The notes under the pieces were generated by a model that was not told where the DNA came from, did no database searches, and saw only the letters and a program-made list of their open reading frames with translations. Shown in pieces: positions 7,570 through 15,721 of a DNA stretch of 33,455 nt. The stretch spans positions 1 through 33,455 of the forward strand of contig CAJBHE010000178.1 of NCBI GenBank assembly GCA_903952885.1. Direction: 5' to 3'. How positions within the stretch are numbered: the stretch's first letter is position 1; each line of letters starts with the position of its first letter. This DNA comes from an uncultured Burkholderiales bacterium. Its GTDB lineage: Bacteria; Pseudomonadota; Gammaproteobacteria; Burkholderiales; Burkholderiaceae_C. Both the position numbers and the translations under genes were made by a program.

Positions 7570-8997
7570 TCAGGCGTGTGCAGGTGCTGGAATCATCACG
7601 GTCACGGTGTTACCGCTCGTGACAGTCTTGAGGACGTTCCACAACATGATGAGCATGCCGCTCAGATACAACAAGCCGCCGCCCACTCGAATCACGTAGA
7701 ACGGATAAGTGGCTTTGACTGACTCAACGAAGGTGTAAGTCAATGTGCCGTCGGCGTTGATGGCGCGCCACATCAAACCTTGCATCACACCGGCAATCCA
7801 CATGGCAGCGATGTACAACACGATACCGATAGTGGCTAACCAGAAGTGAACTTCGATCGCCTTGACGCTGAACATTTCCTTGCGGCCGAACAACTTAGGA
7901 ATCAAGAAATAGATCGAACCCATGGACACCAAGCCCACCCAGCCCAGAGCCCCGGAGTGCACGTGGCCGACGGTCCAGTCTGTGTAGTGGCTCAAGGCGT
8001 TCACAGTTTTGATGGCCATCATGGGGCCTTCAAACGTAGACATCCCATAGAAAGACAAGGAGACGATCAAGAACCGCAGGATTGGGTCGTCACGCAATTT
8101 GTGCCATGCGCCAGACAACGTCATGATGCCGTTGATCATGCCGCCCCAGCTTGGCGCTAACAAAATTAATGAGAAGACCATGCCCAAAGACTGCGTCCAA
8201 TCAGGCAACGCGGTGTAATGCAAGTGGTGAGGACCCGCCCACATGTAAGTGAAGATCAAAGCCCAAAAGTGAACGATCGACAAACGATAAGAGTAGACGG
8301 GGCGACCTGCTTGCTTTGGAATGAAGTAATACATCATGCCCAAGAAACCAGCGGTCAAGAAAAATCCCACCGCGTTGTGACCGTACCACCACTGCACCAT
8401 CGCATCTTGTGCGCCAGCGTAAGCAGAGTAAGACTTCGTCATGCCCGCAGGAACCGCAGCGCTGTTAACGATGTGCAATAAAGCCACAGCAATGATGAAC
8501 GCACCGTAGAACCAGTTGGCCACGTAGATGTGTTTGACCTTACGAATGCCAACTGTGCCGAAAAACACCACGGCGTAGGCGACCCACACCACAGCAATCA
8601 AAATATCAATCGGCCACTCGAGTTCAGCGTATTCCTTGCCCTGCGTGAAACCCAATGGCAAAGTGACTGCTGCAGCCAAGATCACCAGCTGCCAACCCCA
8701 AAAAGTGAAAGCGGCCAGCTTTGGCATGAACAAGGCTGTGTGGCAGGTGCGTTGCACCACGTAATAGCTGGTGGCAAACAAAGCGCAACCGCCGAAGGCA
8801 AAGATCACCGCATTTGTGTGTAGCGGGCGCAAGCGGCCATAAGTCAACCAAGGAATGCCAAAGTTAAGTTCAGGCCAAGCCAGTTGAGAGGCGATGATCA
8901 CACCCACCAACATGCCAACCACACCCCAAACTACCGCCATGATGGAAAACTGCCGTACAACGGTGTCGCTGTAAACGGCTTGTTCTGATGAGTTCAT
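7570..8997 (-). CDS. ccoN: cbb3 cytochrome c oxidase catalytic subunit I
   Basis: A 475-residue, about twelve-helix heme-copper oxidase subunit that reduces O2 to water with high affinity and pumps protons. The heme and copper histidines are visible: [11 protein letters not shown] near residue 60, [10 protein letters not shown] near 207, [15 protein letters not shown] near 258 (the CuB pair) and [17 protein letters not shown] near 340 (heme b and b3). An AAAGGTGA ribosome site lies just before the ATG. Its own FNR-type promoter sits immediately upstream at the end of ccoS, so oxidase subunits can be raised independently of ccoI-ccoS. Confidence 0.98.
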   Translation of the reverse strand: MNSSEQAVYSDTVVRQFSIMAVVWGVVGMLVGVIIASQLAWPELNFGIPWLTYGRLRPLHTNAVIFAFGGCALFATSYYVVQRTCHTALFMPKLAAFTFWGWQLVILAAAVTLPLGFTQGKEYAELEWPIDILIAVVWVAYAVVFFGTVGIRKVKHIYVANWFYGAFIIAVALLHIVNSAAVPAGMTKSYSAYAGAQDAMVQWWYGHNAVGFFLTAGFLGMMYYFIPKQAGRPVYSYRLSIVHFWALIFTYMWAGPHHLHYTALPDWTQSLGMVFSLILLAPSWGGMINGIMTLSGAWHKLRDDPILRFLIVSLSFYGMSTFEGPMMAIKTVNALSHYTDWTVGHVHSGALGWVGLVSMGSIYFLIPKLFGRKEMFSVKAIEVHFWLATIGIVLYIAAMWIAGVMQGLMWRAINADGTLTYTFVESVKATYPFYVIRVGGGLLYLSGMLIMLWNVLKTVTSGNTVTVMIPAPAHA

Positions 8998-9021
8998 CGG
9001 TCACCTTTCATTTTTCAAACC

Positions 9022-9063
9022 AGTATCGTCAAATCACCCTTGTGGGTTTTTGATTCAAATCAA
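9022..9063 (-). promoter_or_regulatory. Class II FNR promoter of ccoNOQP
   Basis: TTGATTCAAATCAA at 9050-9063 is a perfect FNR box (TTGAT-N4-ATCAA). On the minus strand a GATACT -10 element lies at 9027-9022, giving a predicted transcription start at 9015 and a box centre at exactly -41.5, the class II activator position. The box overlaps the ccoS stop codon, so the operator is partly coding sequence. Sequence and spacing are observed; activation by the nearby FNR is inferred from the known family code. Confidence 0.92.
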
Positions 9064-9197
9064 TCGTCTCGCAGAATACGCTCACCCTCTTGCTCCACGC
9101 TGTCAAATTGGCCCTTGTAAATAGCCCACCAGAGACCACCCAAGATACAAAGCACCAACAAGACCGACAGCGGGATCAACAAATACAAGATATCCAT
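9060..9197 (-). CDS. ccoS: cbb3 oxidase maturation protein CcoS
   Basis: A 45-residue protein, MDILYLLIPLSVLLVLCILG..., with one membrane helix followed by WWAIYKGQFDSVEQEGERIL, the family signature. CcoS is needed for cofactor insertion into cbb3 oxidase. The ORF track gives a longer version from 9335, but the extra part lies inside ccoI. ATG 9197 overlaps the ccoI stop by one base (TGATG) and matches the family N-terminus. Its stop codon lies inside the FNR box of the ccoN promoter. Confidence 0.95.
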   Translation of the reverse strand: MDILYLLIPLSVLLVLCILGGLWWAIYKGQFDSVEQEGERILRDD

Positions 9198-11452
9198 CAA
9201 AATCCTTTGGTGAGTCGCAAAGAGTTCAACACGACCCACAACGAGCTGAGCGCCATTCCCAAACCAGCCAACCAAGCGGGCAACAAACCCACCACAGCCA
9301 AGGGCACACAAATAGTGTTGTAAGCCGCAGCCCACATCAAGTTTTGCTTGACGACGCGCAGGGTATGCCTAGCCAACTTGACGCTTTGCGCCACCACCAA
9401 CAAGCTGCCGCCCATCAAGACCAAGTCAGATTTGGACTGAGCTAAGGGCACTGCATTTCCAAATGCCATCGACACATGCGCGCCTGCTAAAACAGGACCG
9501 TCATTTAGACCGTCCCCAACCATCGCCACCCTTGCACCATTCAACTGCGCGGCTCGCATACGTGAGAGCTTTTCTTGCGGTGTACACGCCCCAAATGCTT
9601 GAGAAATGCCTATTTTTTGTGCGACATGCTGGGCCGTTTCAGGCTTATCGCCTGAAAGCAGCCAAACATTGACTTTCAACCTCTTGAGCGCCTGCACGGT
9701 TTGCACCGCATCAGCACGCACGTCTTCAGAAAGTTGCCAGCTCGCTAACCACTCGTTTTCCCTTACTAAGTGTACTTGGCAAACGATCGCGGATTCGGGT
9801 ATTCCCTTGGTTTTTGAAGAACAAAAAGAGTAAGAGCCCAAACGCAGCTCACCATCTAACAGGCCCTCTAGACCTTGACCAATCATTTCTTGGACATCTT
9901 GCATTTCAAAACTTTCGCTTTGTTCTGATTCTTCAAACGCTTTGACCAAGGCTCGCGAGAAAGGATGTAATGAGTGTTTGGCTAACGCAGCAGCCAAGCT
10001 CAAGGCGTGGGCAGGCGTCACACCTTCGGCCGTCATCACGAGCGTGATGCGCTGGCCGTCTTGGGTCAGCGTGCCGGTCTTGTCAAAAATCACCGTATCA
10101 ATGTCAGCCAAAGACTCCAAGGCCTGAAGGTTACGCACCAGCACGCCGTGGCGCGCTAGGTTGCCAGCCGCTGCCAACATGGCGGCTGGTGTAGCCAGCG
10201 ACAAAGCACATGGGCAGGTCACGACCAAAACAGCCACCGCCACCATCAGCGCATGCCCTGGGTTGGTCGGCCACCAATACACGGCCGACAAAGCCGCCAA
10301 CACCAACACGCCAATCAAGAAAGGTTTGGCAATCCGATCTGCCAGTTGCGCCAACCGTGGCTTTTGCAACGAGGCGTTTTCCATCAAAGACACAATTTGA
10401 GAGAACTGCGTGCCCTCCCCCACTTGCACCACGCGCACAGTGACGATACCGCTGAGGTTATGGCTCCCTGCTACCACCGAGTTGCCCACGACGCGTGCTT
10501 GAGGGTGTGACTCGCCCGTCAACAATGCTTCATCGACCAATGTCTGGCCTTGCAAAATCACACCATCGGCAGGAAAACTTTCTGAAGGGGACACACGAAT
10601 CACATCGCCCACCATCACACGGCGCACGGCTACGCGCTCAAATTCGCCATTGGGCAACTGACGCTCGACGCTATCGGGCAATCGATTCATCAATGCTTCT
10701 AGCGCGCCTGCGGTGCGGTCACGCAAGCGCAACTCTAACCATCGCCCCGTGAGCAAAAAGAACACGAACATGGTGAGCGAGTCGTAATACACCTCAGCAC
10801 CAAACACGCCTTCGGGCTCAAATGTGGCTATAGAGCTGAGCAAAAAGGTGATCAACATCCCCAAGGCTACTGGTAAATCCATGCTCACACGTCGTCCACG
10901 AATATCACGCATGGCATTGCTGAAAAATGGCCCACACGAAAACAGCACCACAGGCAACGTCAACACCCACGAGGCCCAGCGCAACAAAAATACCATGTCA
11001 GGTGCGATGTCGCCATCGTGTGCCACATAGGCGGGGTAGGCATACATCATCACTTGCATCATGCAAAAGCCCGCCACCAACCAACGCCACAGGGCGCGTC
11101 GCCCTTCGTCGTGGCGGACTTGGCGCAAGTTGCTATCGGCTGCGGGCAAGGCGCTGTAGCCCGCCTTTGCAATCGCAGCCATCCAAACTGAGGGCTTGAC
11201 CACATCCGCTGACCACACCACTTTGGCGCGGTGTGTCGAGGCGTTCACTTCGACCGAGCGGACGCCTGGCACATTAAGCAGCGCCTCTTCCACCGTGAAG
11301 GCACACGCAGCACAGTGCATGCCTTGAATCACCACATGGGAATCCCAGTTGTCACCGCTATCTTGGGAGTTTTTGGCTTTGTGTGGTTGGCTGAATCGCA
11401 ACCACTCTTGGCGGTCATCAAGCAAGACAGCCATCGAAGAATCTGAATGCAT
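9197..11452 (-). CDS. ccoI: Copper-translocating P1B-type ATPase for cbb3 assembly
   Basis: A 751-residue P-type ATPase of the CcoI/FixI branch that exports copper across the inner membrane for the CuB centre of cbb3 oxidase. Features in order: a metal-binding domain GMHCAAC (Cys47, Cys50), membrane helices, TGES near 312 (dephosphorylation), the CPC ion site at 413-415, DKTGTLT with phospho-Asp457, the HP motif at 496-497 and GDGLNDG near 646. Two starts are possible: ATG 11452 (used here) or ATG 11434, codon 7. Neither has a strong Shine-Dalgarno. It is coupled to ccoS and divergent from usp, with an FNR box between them. Confidence 0.95.
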   Translation of the reverse strand: MHSDSSMAVLLDDRQEWLRFSQPHKAKNSQDSGDNWDSHVVIQGMHCAACAFTVEEALLNVPGVRSVEVNASTHRAKVVWSADVVKPSVWMAAIAKAGYSALPAADSNLRQVRHDEGRRALWRWLVAGFCMMQVMMYAYPAYVAHDGDIAPDMVFLLRWASWVLTLPVVLFSCGPFFSNAMRDIRGRRVSMDLPVALGMLITFLLSSIATFEPEGVFGAEVYYDSLTMFVFFLLTGRWLELRLRDRTAGALEALMNRLPDSVERQLPNGEFERVAVRRVMVGDVIRVSPSESFPADGVILQGQTLVDEALLTGESHPQARVVGNSVVAGSHNLSGIVTVRVVQVGEGTQFSQIVSLMENASLQKPRLAQLADRIAKPFLIGVLVLAALSAVYWWPTNPGHALMVAVAVLVVTCPCALSLATPAAMLAAAGNLARHGVLVRNLQALESLADIDTVIFDKTGTLTQDGQRITLVMTAEGVTPAHALSLAAALAKHSLHPFSRALVKAFEESEQSESFEMQDVQEMIGQGLEGLLDGELRLGSYSFCSSKTKGIPESAIVCQVHLVRENEWLASWQLSEDVRADAVQTVQALKRLKVNVWLLSGDKPETAQHVAQKIGISQAFGACTPQEKLSRMRAAQLNGARVAMVGDGLNDGPVLAGAHVSMAFGNAVPLAQSKSDLVLMGGSLLVVAQSVKLARHTLRVVKQNLMWAAAYNTICVPLAVVGLLPAWLAGLGMALSSLWVVLNSLRLTKGF

Positions 11453-11488
11453 AAGGTCTATAGCCTAACGGTTTGCCCTGATCTGAAC

Positions 11489-11502
11489 TTGACTTGGGTC
11501 AA
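11489..11502. promoter_or_regulatory. FNR box between ccoI and usp
   Basis: TTGACTTGGGTCAA is a symmetrical FNR/Anr-type site, with C/G replacing the inner T/A of each half. Toward usp, a weak -10 (TAAGCT at 11524-11529) would place the box centre at about -40.5 to -41.5. Toward ccoI, candidates such as TAGGCT (11467-11462) give a similar distance but leave almost no leader before ATG 11452. It may drive both genes. It is weaker than the ccoN box and less certain. Confidence 0.75.
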
Positions 11503-11558
11503 AACCCTCGCTGCCAAACAGAGTAAGCTCAATGCGAAATCAACAAAAGGAGCAGTTT

Positions 11559-12002
11559 ATGTACAAACGAATTTTGGTCGCCACCGACGGCTCGACCTTG
11601 TCAAAGAAAGCCATTTCGAGCGCCATCGAACTTGCTGCTTTGAGCGGCGCGGAATTGATCGCCGTGAAGGTCACTCCACGTTACCCACAAAGCTACTTCG
11701 AAGGCTCATTGCCTTTGTCTGCCACCGAGGTTTCCAAAATTGAAAAAGGTTGGACCGATGGCGCACAAAAAGTGCTGGACGCTGTGTTGAAAGCGGCCAA
11801 AGCAAAAGGCGTCAACGCGAAAGCCGTGGTGGTCAAATCTGACATCGTCTCTGACGCGCTGATTGGTACTGCCAAAAAACACAAAGCCGATTTGATTGTG
11901 ATGGCGTCCCACGGTCGCCGTGGCATCAAGCGTTTGCTGTTGGGTAGCGAGACACAACAGGTGTTGACGCATGCCAGTGTGCCAGTGCTCGTATTGCGCT
12001 AA
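11559..12002 (+). CDS. Universal stress protein (UspA-like)
   Basis: A 147-residue single-domain Usp. It opens with MYKRILVATDGSTLSKKAI and ends with MASHGRRGIKRLLLGSETQQVLTHASVPVLVLR. The nucleotide-binding motif G-x2-G-x9-G-S/T is nearly intact: its first Gly is Ala here, the second Gly and the GS are kept. Usp proteins help survival under energy or oxygen limitation. Start ATG 11559 is chosen over the track's 11532 because AAAGGAG lies 7-8 bases upstream and the family begins at MYKRIL. An upstream FNR box suggests anaerobic induction. Confidence 0.92.
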   Translation: MYKRILVATDGSTLSKKAISSAIELAALSGAELIAVKVTPRYPQSYFEGSLPLSATEVSKIEKGWTDGAQKVLDAVLKAAKAKGVNAKAVVVKSDIVSDALIGTAKKHKADLIVMASHGRRGIKRLLLGSETQQVLTHASVPVLVLR

Positions 12003-12056
12003 AGGGGGCTTAAGGCGAGCTGTATTTGTTCCAAACGAAGCCGGCCCTTTCACCTC

Positions 12057-12088
12057 AAAAAATAACCGCTGAAAAGCGGCTATTTTTT
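12057..12088. terminator. Bidirectional intrinsic terminator (usp / etf operon end)
   Basis: AAAAAATA-A-CCGCT-GAAA-AGCGG-C-TATTTTTT: a 5-bp GC-rich stem with a GAAA tetraloop is flanked by complementary A and T runs. Either strand therefore reads as a hairpin followed by a U tract. It lies between the convergent usp and the nitronate monooxygenase-like gene and can end transcription from both sides. Confidence 0.9.
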
Positions 12089-12117
12089 GGTCTTCGCGCA
12101 TGACATCGGGCTAAAAC

Positions 12118-13071
12118 CTAGGCCGTGAAGCGCAGCTTAGCCTCTTGGTACTCACGTTTCAAACGCGCCACCAACTCAGCCGCAGGCACCACCGCCTTCA
12201 CCGCGCCAATGCCTTGACCGCAGCCCCAAATGTCTTTCCACGCTTTTTGAGCACCGCCACCAAAGTTCATCTTGCTAGGGTCACTCTCGGGTAAGTTCTC
12301 CGGGTCCAAGCCTGCATTGCGGATGGACGGAGCTAAGTAGTTGCCGTGCACGCCTGTGAATAAATTGCTCAACACGATGTCGTCAGAAGTGCCATCCACC
12401 ACGGCTTGTTTGTAGTCGTCTGCGGCACGCGCCTCCTCTGTGGCAATGAAAGCTGAACCTATGTAGGCAAAGTCCGCACCCATCGCTTGGGCCGCCAGCA
12501 CAGCACCGCCAGTGGCAATCGAACCACTCAACGCTATAGGGCCATCAAACCACTCACGAATTTCTTGAATCAAAGCGAAGGGGCTCTTCACACCTGCATG
12601 ACCACCCGCGCCAGCAGCTACAGCAATGAGGCCATCCGCACCTTTTTCAATCGCCTTCCTGGCGAACTTGTTGTTGATGACGTCGTGCATCACGATGCCG
12701 CCGTAGCTGTGCGCAGCTGCATTCACATCTTCACGCGCGCCGAGCGAGGTGATGATGATCGGCACTTTGTACTTCACGCACAAGGTCATGTCGTGCTCTA
12801 AGCGATCATTGCTCTTGTGAACAATTTGGTTAATCGCAAAGGGTGCAGCGGGCTGATCTGGATGTTCTCGATTATGCGCAGTCAATGCCTCAGTGATTTC
12901 AACCAACCACTCTTCCAACTGTTCTGCAGGACGCGCGTTGAGCGCGGGCATAGAGCCCACAACGCCCGCTTTGCACTGCGCAATCAATAACTTAGGGTTG
13001 CTGATGATGAACAGCGGAGATGCGATGACGGGGAATTTGAGCGACTCAAAAACAGCAGGAAGTTTGGACAT
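12118..13071 (-). CDS. Nitronate monooxygenase / NPD-family FMN flavoprotein
   Basis: A 317-residue TIM-barrel FMN enzyme. Family features include PVIASPLFIISNPKL at the N-terminus, GAGGHAG near residue 153 and ALSGSIATGGAVLAAQAMGADFAYIGSAF, which binds FMN phosphate. Characterised members oxidise nitronates such as propionate-3-nitronate; others act as enoyl reductase-like or unknown oxidoreductases. It is the last gene of the etf/acyl-CoA dehydrogenase operon, 27 bases after the hydrolase gene. A role linked to CoA-thioester metabolism is therefore possible, but the family call alone is secure. Confidence 0.88.
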   Translation of the reverse strand: MSKLPAVFESLKFPVIASPLFIISNPKLLIAQCKAGVVGSMPALNARPAEQLEEWLVEITEALTAHNREHPDQPAAPFAINQIVHKSNDRLEHDMTLCVKYKVPIIITSLGAREDVNAAAHSYGGIVMHDVINNKFARKAIEKGADGLIAVAAGAGGHAGVKSPFALIQEIREWFDGPIALSGSIATGGAVLAAQAMGADFAYIGSAFIATEEARAADDYKQAVVDGTSDDIVLSNLFTGVHGNYLAPSIRNAGLDPENLPESDPSKMNFGGGAQKAWKDIWGCGQGIGAVKAVVPAAELVARLKREYQEAKLRFTA

Positions 13072-13098
13072 GCATCACACTTTCAAAAGTAGCGTACC

Positions 13099-13896
13099 TC
13101 ATGGCACAGGGTGTTTTATCCAAGCCGAAATTTGGGCAACAGCTTCGGGTTCCATCTCTATATAGCCATGGTAATGAAACGCTTCACAGTCTGGACCGAT
13201 GGGGTTTTGCCCGCCCTCGACTTCCATGTACTTCTTTACCGATGACGCGGTGAGCTTCGAGATCAAGCGTTTGGCCAAATAAGGCGGCGTGAGTTTGCAG
13301 CTGTCTTTCGCATGTTGATGCACGAGCACAGGTACAGTTAGCTTAGCCAAAGCCAAATCAGACACCGAGCCGCCAAACTGCTGACCGCTCAACGTGGCAG
13401 TCAGCACCACACCTTGAACAGCTGACCCTAAATCGATGCCGGCTGCAGCAGCACTGATAGTGCCTTGGCTGGTTCCCACCAACCAGATCGGTCCAGGGCT
13501 TCGTGTTTGAACGTCTTGCACTACCGCACGCACGTCCGCAAAGTGCTCGGCTGACTGACGAAATGCAGGCGTCAGTCTAGGAGTATCACTGGGGTTACCC
13601 ATCAATGCGACATTGAAACCTGCCTTGGCGAACTCATCTCGGCTGCGAATTAAAAAGTTACCTGACTTAGGTTCGCCATCACGGTAGCCAATATCTCCGC
13701 CGCCACCCGAGAACAACACCACCGAGGCAGTAGCTCCGTCTCTTGGCATCCACCAATAGCTGGTCGTGACGTCGGGACGTGTATTGACAGGAATCAAACG
13801 GTCAACCGCCCAAGTCGGCAGCACCACACACAGCGTCAATAGACCTGCAAGTAAGCCACGTAAGTACCTTACTTGCATCTTGGCTGCGCATTGCAT
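13099..13896 (-). CDS. Exported alpha/beta-hydrolase-fold protein
   Basis: About 265 residues with an N-terminal signal peptide: a basic start (MQVRYLRG), the hydrophobic LLAGLLTLCVVLPTWA, and likely cleavage after TWA. The mature domain has a glycine-rich turn, FSGGGGDIGYRDG (oxyanion-hole region), the nucleophile elbow GTSQG (Ser), HQHAKDSC with a likely acid Asp, and FHYHGY near the C-terminus with a likely catalytic His. The substrate is unknown. ATG 13896 is preferred over the adjacent GTG; ATG 13878 is also possible. It sits 11 bases downstream of an acyl-CoA dehydrogenase gene in the same operon. Confidence 0.85.
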   Translation of the reverse strand: MQCAAKMQVRYLRGLLAGLLTLCVVLPTWAVDRLIPVNTRPDVTTSYWWMPRDGATASVVLFSGGGGDIGYRDGEPKSGNFLIRSRDEFAKAGFNVALMGNPSDTPRLTPAFRQSAEHFADVRAVVQDVQTRSPGPIWLVGTSQGTISAAAAGIDLGSAVQGVVLTATLSGQQFGGSVSDLALAKLTVPVLVHQHAKDSCKLTPPYLAKRLISKLTASSVKKYMEVEGGQNPIGPDCEAFHYHGYIEMEPEAVAQISAWIKHPVP

Positions 13897-13907
13897 CACG
13901 TAGGTGC

Positions 13908-15698
13908 TTAAAACGCGTCGAGCGCCAACTCAGTCACGCTGTCTGCACCCTCTACGATGCTGTCGCCCATGCCTGGCACCTTAACCAAGATGTGGTCGGC
14001 ATAGAAACGCGCTGTGGTGATTTTGGATTGCATGAACACCGCCTCGTTGCCTTTGGCCAACTCAGACTCGGCCACCAACAAAGCACGACCCATTTGCCAG
14101 CCTGCCACCAAGTTACCCGTGAGCATGAGATAAGGCACGCTACCTGCAAACACAGCATTGGGGCTGGCTTTGGCCCCAGACACCACGAAGTCGACCACAT
14201 GCAAGAAGGCTTCGCGTGCGGCCTTTAAGCGTGCGGCCATTGCCTTGGCGTCGGCGCTGCCGCTCTTGAGCAAATCAGCTTCGGTGTTGGCAATTTGCGC
14301 GGCAATGCCTTTGGCGGTTTGTCCACCATCACGGCCTGTTTTACGGCCGATCAAGTCATTGGCTTGAATGGCTGTCGTGCCTTCGTAAATCGTCAAAATT
14401 TTGGCATCACGGTAATACTGCGCGGCGCCTGTTTCTTCGATGAAGCCCATGCCACCATGCACTTGCACGCCAAGGCTTGTGACTTCTAAACTCATCTCGG
14501 TGCTGAAGCCTTTGACCAGCGGCACCAAAAATTCGTAGAACGCCAAGTTGTCTTTGCGTGTGTCGGCATCTGGGTGGTGATGCGATGCGTCGTACGCCGC
14601 AGCAGCCACGGTGGCCATCGCGCGGCAGCCTTCGGTATAAGCGCGCATGGTCATCAACATGCGGCGCACATCGGGGTGATGAATGATGGGCGCGCTGGTT
14701 TTCATGCTGCCATCCACGGGGCGGCTTTGCACGCGGTCACGAGCAAACGTCACCGCTTTTTGGTAAGCACGTTCGGCAATCGCAACGCCCTGCACGCCCA
14801 CGGCGTAACGCGCAGCGTTCATCATGATGAACATGTATTCGAGGCCGCGGTTTTCTTCGCCTACAAGGAAGCCCATAGCACCGCCGTGGTCGCCATACTG
14901 CAACACGGCTGTGGGGCTGGCTTTGATGCCCATCTTGTGTTCGATGCTCACGCAGTGCACGTCGTTGCGGGCACCCAATGAACCATCTTTGTTCACCATG
15001 AATTTGGGCACCACAAACAAGCTGATGCCTTTCACGCCTTCGGGTGCGCCTTGCACGCGAGCCAACACGAGGTGGACGATGTTCTCGGCCATGTCATGCT
15101 CACCGTAGGTGATGTAAATCTTGGTGCCAAACACTTTGTAGGTGCCGTCTGGCTGTGGCTCAGCGCGGGTGCGCACGGCGGCCAAGTCAGAGCCGGCTTG
15201 TGGCTCAGTCAAGTTCATCGTGCCAGTCCACTCGCCGGAGATGAGCTTCTCAAGGTAAGTGGCTTTCAATTCGTCAGAGCCTGCTGTGAGCAAAGCCTCA
15301 ATCGCGCCGTCGGTCAACATTGGGCACAAGGCAAAGCTCATGTTGGCCGAGTTGAGCATCTCGCCGCAAGCTGCACCAATGGTCTTGGGCAAGCCTTGAC
15401 CGCCGAAGTCTGCAGGGTGTTGCAGGCTTTGCCAGCCACCCTCGCAGTACTGCTGGTAGGCTTCTTTGAAGCCAGGCGTGGTGGTCACGTGGCCATCTTT
15501 GAAGAACGAAGGGTTCTTGTCGCCCTCCCAGTTCAACGGCACGAGCACCGACTCGTTCAACTTCGCGCATTCTTCGAGAACGGCTTGGGCGGTTTCCACG
15601 CCCATGTCTTCGAAGGCAGGAATTTGGGCCACAAGTTCCAATCCTGCCAAGTGCTCCATGTTGAAGACCATGTCTTTGATGGGGGCGATGTAGCTCAT
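13908..15698 (-). CDS. Acyl-CoA dehydrogenase, long C-terminal-domain type
   Basis: A 596-residue FAD enzyme that introduces the alpha,beta double bond into an acyl-CoA and passes electrons to ETF. EWTGTMNLTEPQAGSDLAAVRT near residue 160 is the FAD/substrate signature. GVQVHGGMGFIEETGAAQYYRD and ILTIYEGTTAIQANDL near 435 mark the catalytic and FAD-contact region. Roughly 100 extra C-terminal residues and the N-terminal YIAPIKDMVFNMEHL cap place it in the larger ACAD subfamily that also contains DmdC. Chain-length specificity cannot be read. It lies 23 bases after etfA. Confidence 0.93.
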   Translation of the reverse strand: MSYIAPIKDMVFNMEHLAGLELVAQIPAFEDMGVETAQAVLEECAKLNESVLVPLNWEGDKNPSFFKDGHVTTTPGFKEAYQQYCEGGWQSLQHPADFGGQGLPKTIGAACGEMLNSANMSFALCPMLTDGAIEALLTAGSDELKATYLEKLISGEWTGTMNLTEPQAGSDLAAVRTRAEPQPDGTYKVFGTKIYITYGEHDMAENIVHLVLARVQGAPEGVKGISLFVVPKFMVNKDGSLGARNDVHCVSIEHKMGIKASPTAVLQYGDHGGAMGFLVGEENRGLEYMFIMMNAARYAVGVQGVAIAERAYQKAVTFARDRVQSRPVDGSMKTSAPIIHHPDVRRMLMTMRAYTEGCRAMATVAAAAYDASHHHPDADTRKDNLAFYEFLVPLVKGFSTEMSLEVTSLGVQVHGGMGFIEETGAAQYYRDAKILTIYEGTTAIQANDLIGRKTGRDGGQTAKGIAAQIANTEADLLKSGSADAKAMAARLKAAREAFLHVVDFVVSGAKASPNAVFAGSVPYLMLTGNLVAGWQMGRALLVAESELAKGNEAVFMQSKITTARFYADHILVKVPGMGDSIVEGADSVTELALDAF

Positions 15699-15721
15699 GC
15701 GAGTGCCTTTTCAAATAGGGT

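Noticed and set aside
12001-12056. Possible extra hairpin AAAGGG...CCCTTT after usp
   Set aside because: Short interrupted stem with a long loop and no T tract; the terminator just downstream explains the region.
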